64,000 nucleotides of DNA from Billgrantia lactosivorans. Lineage in GTDB: Bacteria > Pseudomonadota > Gammaproteobacteria > Pseudomonadales > Halomonadaceae. The translations under genes and the position numbers were made by a program. Positions 62,699 through 64,000 of this stretch are shown here, in pieces. Within the stretch, counting starts at the first letter, position 1, and each line of letters starts with the position of its first letter. The notes beneath the pieces were generated by a model. That model searched no databases and was not told the DNA's origin. It saw only the letters and a list, made by a program, of their open reading frames with translations. The stretch is taken from the NCBI RefSeq assembly GCF_003254665.1, contig NZ_QHGY01000001.1:744001-808000 (forward strand), written 5' to 3'.

Positions 62699-63778
62699 CT
62701 AGCGGGTCGAGAGCCAGCGCTCATCGATCTCGACGCCCCGCGCCTGGGCCTGCTGCAGGGCCTCCTGCGCCAGCTCGAGTCGACCCCAGGCGTGCGCCAG
62801 CAGGCCCAGGCGTCGCCAGTCCTCCCCTTGCCCGCTGCGCCGGGCGACCTCGCGCCAGGCCGCCAGCGCCCGCTCGCGGTCGCGGGCCTGCTCCCAGGCG
62901 CGGGCCAGCAGGCGCCGCTCGGCCAGGGTCTCTGACAGCACCCCGTCGCCCAGCGCCGCCTCGAGCATCTCCGCGGCACGAGCCGGGGTTCCCGCCGCCA
63001 GGTGCAGCTCGATGCGCCGGCGCAGGTCGCTTTCGCCCGCCAGCGCCCCCAGCCGCCAGCCGGCCTCCCAGATGGCCGCGGCGCGCCGTGCTTCGCCGAG
63101 CCCCTGGGCCAGTGCCGCGGCACGTCGCCAGGCCTCGGGCTCGGCCTGTGCATCGAGCGAGGCTTCCAGGTGGGCCAGCGCCTGCTCGCCGCGTCCCGCC
63201 CGCTGGAACACGGCCATCGCCAGGGCCTGCCGGCGATCATCCGGGTCGGGTTCGTCGGCCAGCGCCCGCTCGACCCAATCCGCCGCCTCGTCCCAGCGTT
63301 CAAGCTCGGCCAGGGCGCGCGCCAGGCGCCAACGGTCATCGGGGCTGCCATCATGCCGCTGATGCCAGTCGCGCAGAAGCGTCGCCGCCTGCTCGGTCTG
63401 CCCCGCCGCCAGTCGCAGTCGGGCCTCCTCTCGCAGCCAGCGGTCGCGCTGCGCCTGCGGCGCCCCCTCGGTGCGACGCGCCTGACGCAGCTGCTCGGCC
63501 GCCGCCCCATGGCGACCGGCCCGCGAGTCGGCCCCGGCCGCAAGCTGTCGGTAGAGCGCGCTGGCCCAGCGGTCGGCGGCGTTACCGCTCTCCAGGCGGG
63601 TGGCCTGCGAGCGAGCTCGCTCGCTCACGCCTTCGGGCTCGCCCCGCTGCAGCTGGGTCTGGAGCCGCTCCAGGTCGGCGATGATATCGCCGGGCAGCGC
63701 TGGCGCATCGGCCTGCGCCGCGGCGGCGAGCAGCCACCCGAGACTAGTGACGATGCGCATCACGGCACGAATTGACAT
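62699..63778 (-). CDS. Exported TPR-repeat protein, TonB2-cluster type
   Basis: 359 aa. A signal peptide (MSIRAVMRIVTSLGWLLAAAAQADA) is followed by a wholly helical, Ala/Arg/Leu-rich repeat array of TPR-like hairpins (e.g. AALAQGLGEARRAAAIWEAG). It should be periplasmic. Its ATG lies 4 bp after the stop of the partial tonB gene, the arrangement of Vibrio-type TonB2 systems, in which a TPR protein ends the exbB-exbD-tonB cluster. A role in modulating TonB energy transfer is inferred. Confidence 0.78.
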   Translation of the reverse strand: MSIRAVMRIVTSLGWLLAAAAQADAPALPGDIIADLERLQTQLQRGEPEGVSERARSQATRLESGNAADRWASALYRQLAAGADSRAGRHGAAAEQLRQARRTEGAPQAQRDRWLREEARLRLAAGQTEQAATLLRDWHQRHDGSPDDRWRLARALAELERWDEAADWVERALADEPDPDDRRQALAMAVFQRAGRGEQALAHLEASLDAQAEPEAWRRAAALAQGLGEARRAAAIWEAGWRLGALAGESDLRRRIELHLAAGTPARAAEMLEAALGDGVLSETLAERRLLARAWEQARDRERALAAWREVARRSGQGEDWRRLGLLAHAWGRLELAQEALQQAQARGVEIDERWLSTR

Positions 63779-63782
63779 GACA

Positions 63783-64000
63783 TCACCTCAACTGGAATTC
63801 GAGCCGCTGACGCGCACGGCGCACCCCATCGGCCGGTTCGAACTGCCAGCGCGCCACGGCCTTCTCGGCCGCCGAGTCGAACACGCTGCGGGGGCGCGAT
63901 TCGACCACGCGGACGGAGGAGCGGTCGACGCTGCCGTCGGGACGGATCAGGAACTGCAGCTCGACATACCCTTCGAGACCGCGACGCTGCGCACGCGGAG
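63783..64000 (-). CDS. tonB: Energy transducer TonB, C-terminal part (gene continues past the window)
   Basis: The last 72 codons of a minus-strand gene run from the window edge to TGA at 63785-63783. The translation has RRGLEGYVELQFLIRPDGSV, then VVESRPRSVF and AVARWQFEPADG, the TonB C-terminal domain that contacts TonB boxes of outer-membrane receptors. The N-terminal anchor lies outside. It is followed at once by the TPR gene, indicating a TonB2-like system with exbB/exbD probably just beyond the edge. Confidence 0.85.
   Translation of the reverse strand, partial: PRAQRRGLEGYVELQFLIRPDGSVDRSSVRVVESRPRSVFDSAAEKAVARWQFEPADGVRRARQRLEFQLR

Overview
The window looks like chromosome from a high-GC, halophilic gammaproteobacterium, most likely Halomonadaceae (Halomonas or a close relative). 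The reasons are an NhaD-type Na+/H+ antiporter, Halomonas/Pseudomonas-like proteins throughout, and two conserved gene orders shared with Pseudomonas: gacS / cysM-rlmD-relA-mazG and algU-mucA-mucB-mucD-lepA-lepB-rnc-era-recO-pdxJ-acpS. I found no rRNA, tRNA, CRISPR array, prophage or insertion sequence. Almost all the DNA is ordinary protein-coding sequence with short intergenic gaps.

Layout. 1-9.4 kb: end of an MsbA-like ABC exporter, a DUF523/DUF1722 protein, a chemoreceptor, a K+-channel-like protein, a KGG-repeat stress protein, a Tat-exported aldo/keto reductase coupled to a nucleotide-transporter-like permease, a possible 40-aa gene and a DUF503 protein. 9.5-15.6 kb: NhaD, metallophosphoesterase, hemerythrin, DUF1206 membrane protein, a beta-hydroxyacid dehydrogenase and a sterol-desaturase-like enzyme. 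15.7-20.7 kb: a MoxR ATPase/VWA pair, then a compact regulated unit (LexA box, two operator-like palindromes, SatD-like protein with a C-terminal HTH, DUF3307 membrane protein, AmiD-like amidase). 20.8-30.3 kb: acetyltransferase, proS, lytic transglycosylase, a 38-aa CcoM-like membrane protein, SlyD-type isomerase, RfaH, AmpG-like permease, SEC-C/TPR protein and an ABC1/UbiB-type kinase. 30.4-35 kb: topoisomerase III, PanE-like reductase, outer-membrane protein, 1-Cys peroxiredoxin.

35-46 kb: five tightly coupled minus-strand genes (cysM, rlmD, relA, mazG, ppc), divergent from the hybrid kinase gacS/barA. 46-56.4 kb: one long minus-strand block holding the envelope-stress regulon core (algU, mucA, mucB, mucD), then translation, protein-export, RNA-processing, repair and cofactor genes (lepA, lepB, rnc, era, recO, pdxJ, acpS). 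56.6-64 kb: DAHP synthase, DinG helicase, RhlB RNA helicase, a small basic protein coupled to exonuclease III, and the end of a TonB2-like cluster (TPR protein and partial TonB).

The strongest candidate for something undescribed is 17.76-19.34 kb. A LexA-box promoter and a second promoter, whose spacer is a palindrome, precede a protein that looks like a class III nucleotide-cyclase fold joined to a helix-turn-helix. That gene overlaps the gene for a multi-pass DUF3307 membrane protein. Other leads are two small genes that are easy to miss (38 and 40 aa), a dispersed repeat present in two inverted copies, and terminators placed inside or between convergent genes.
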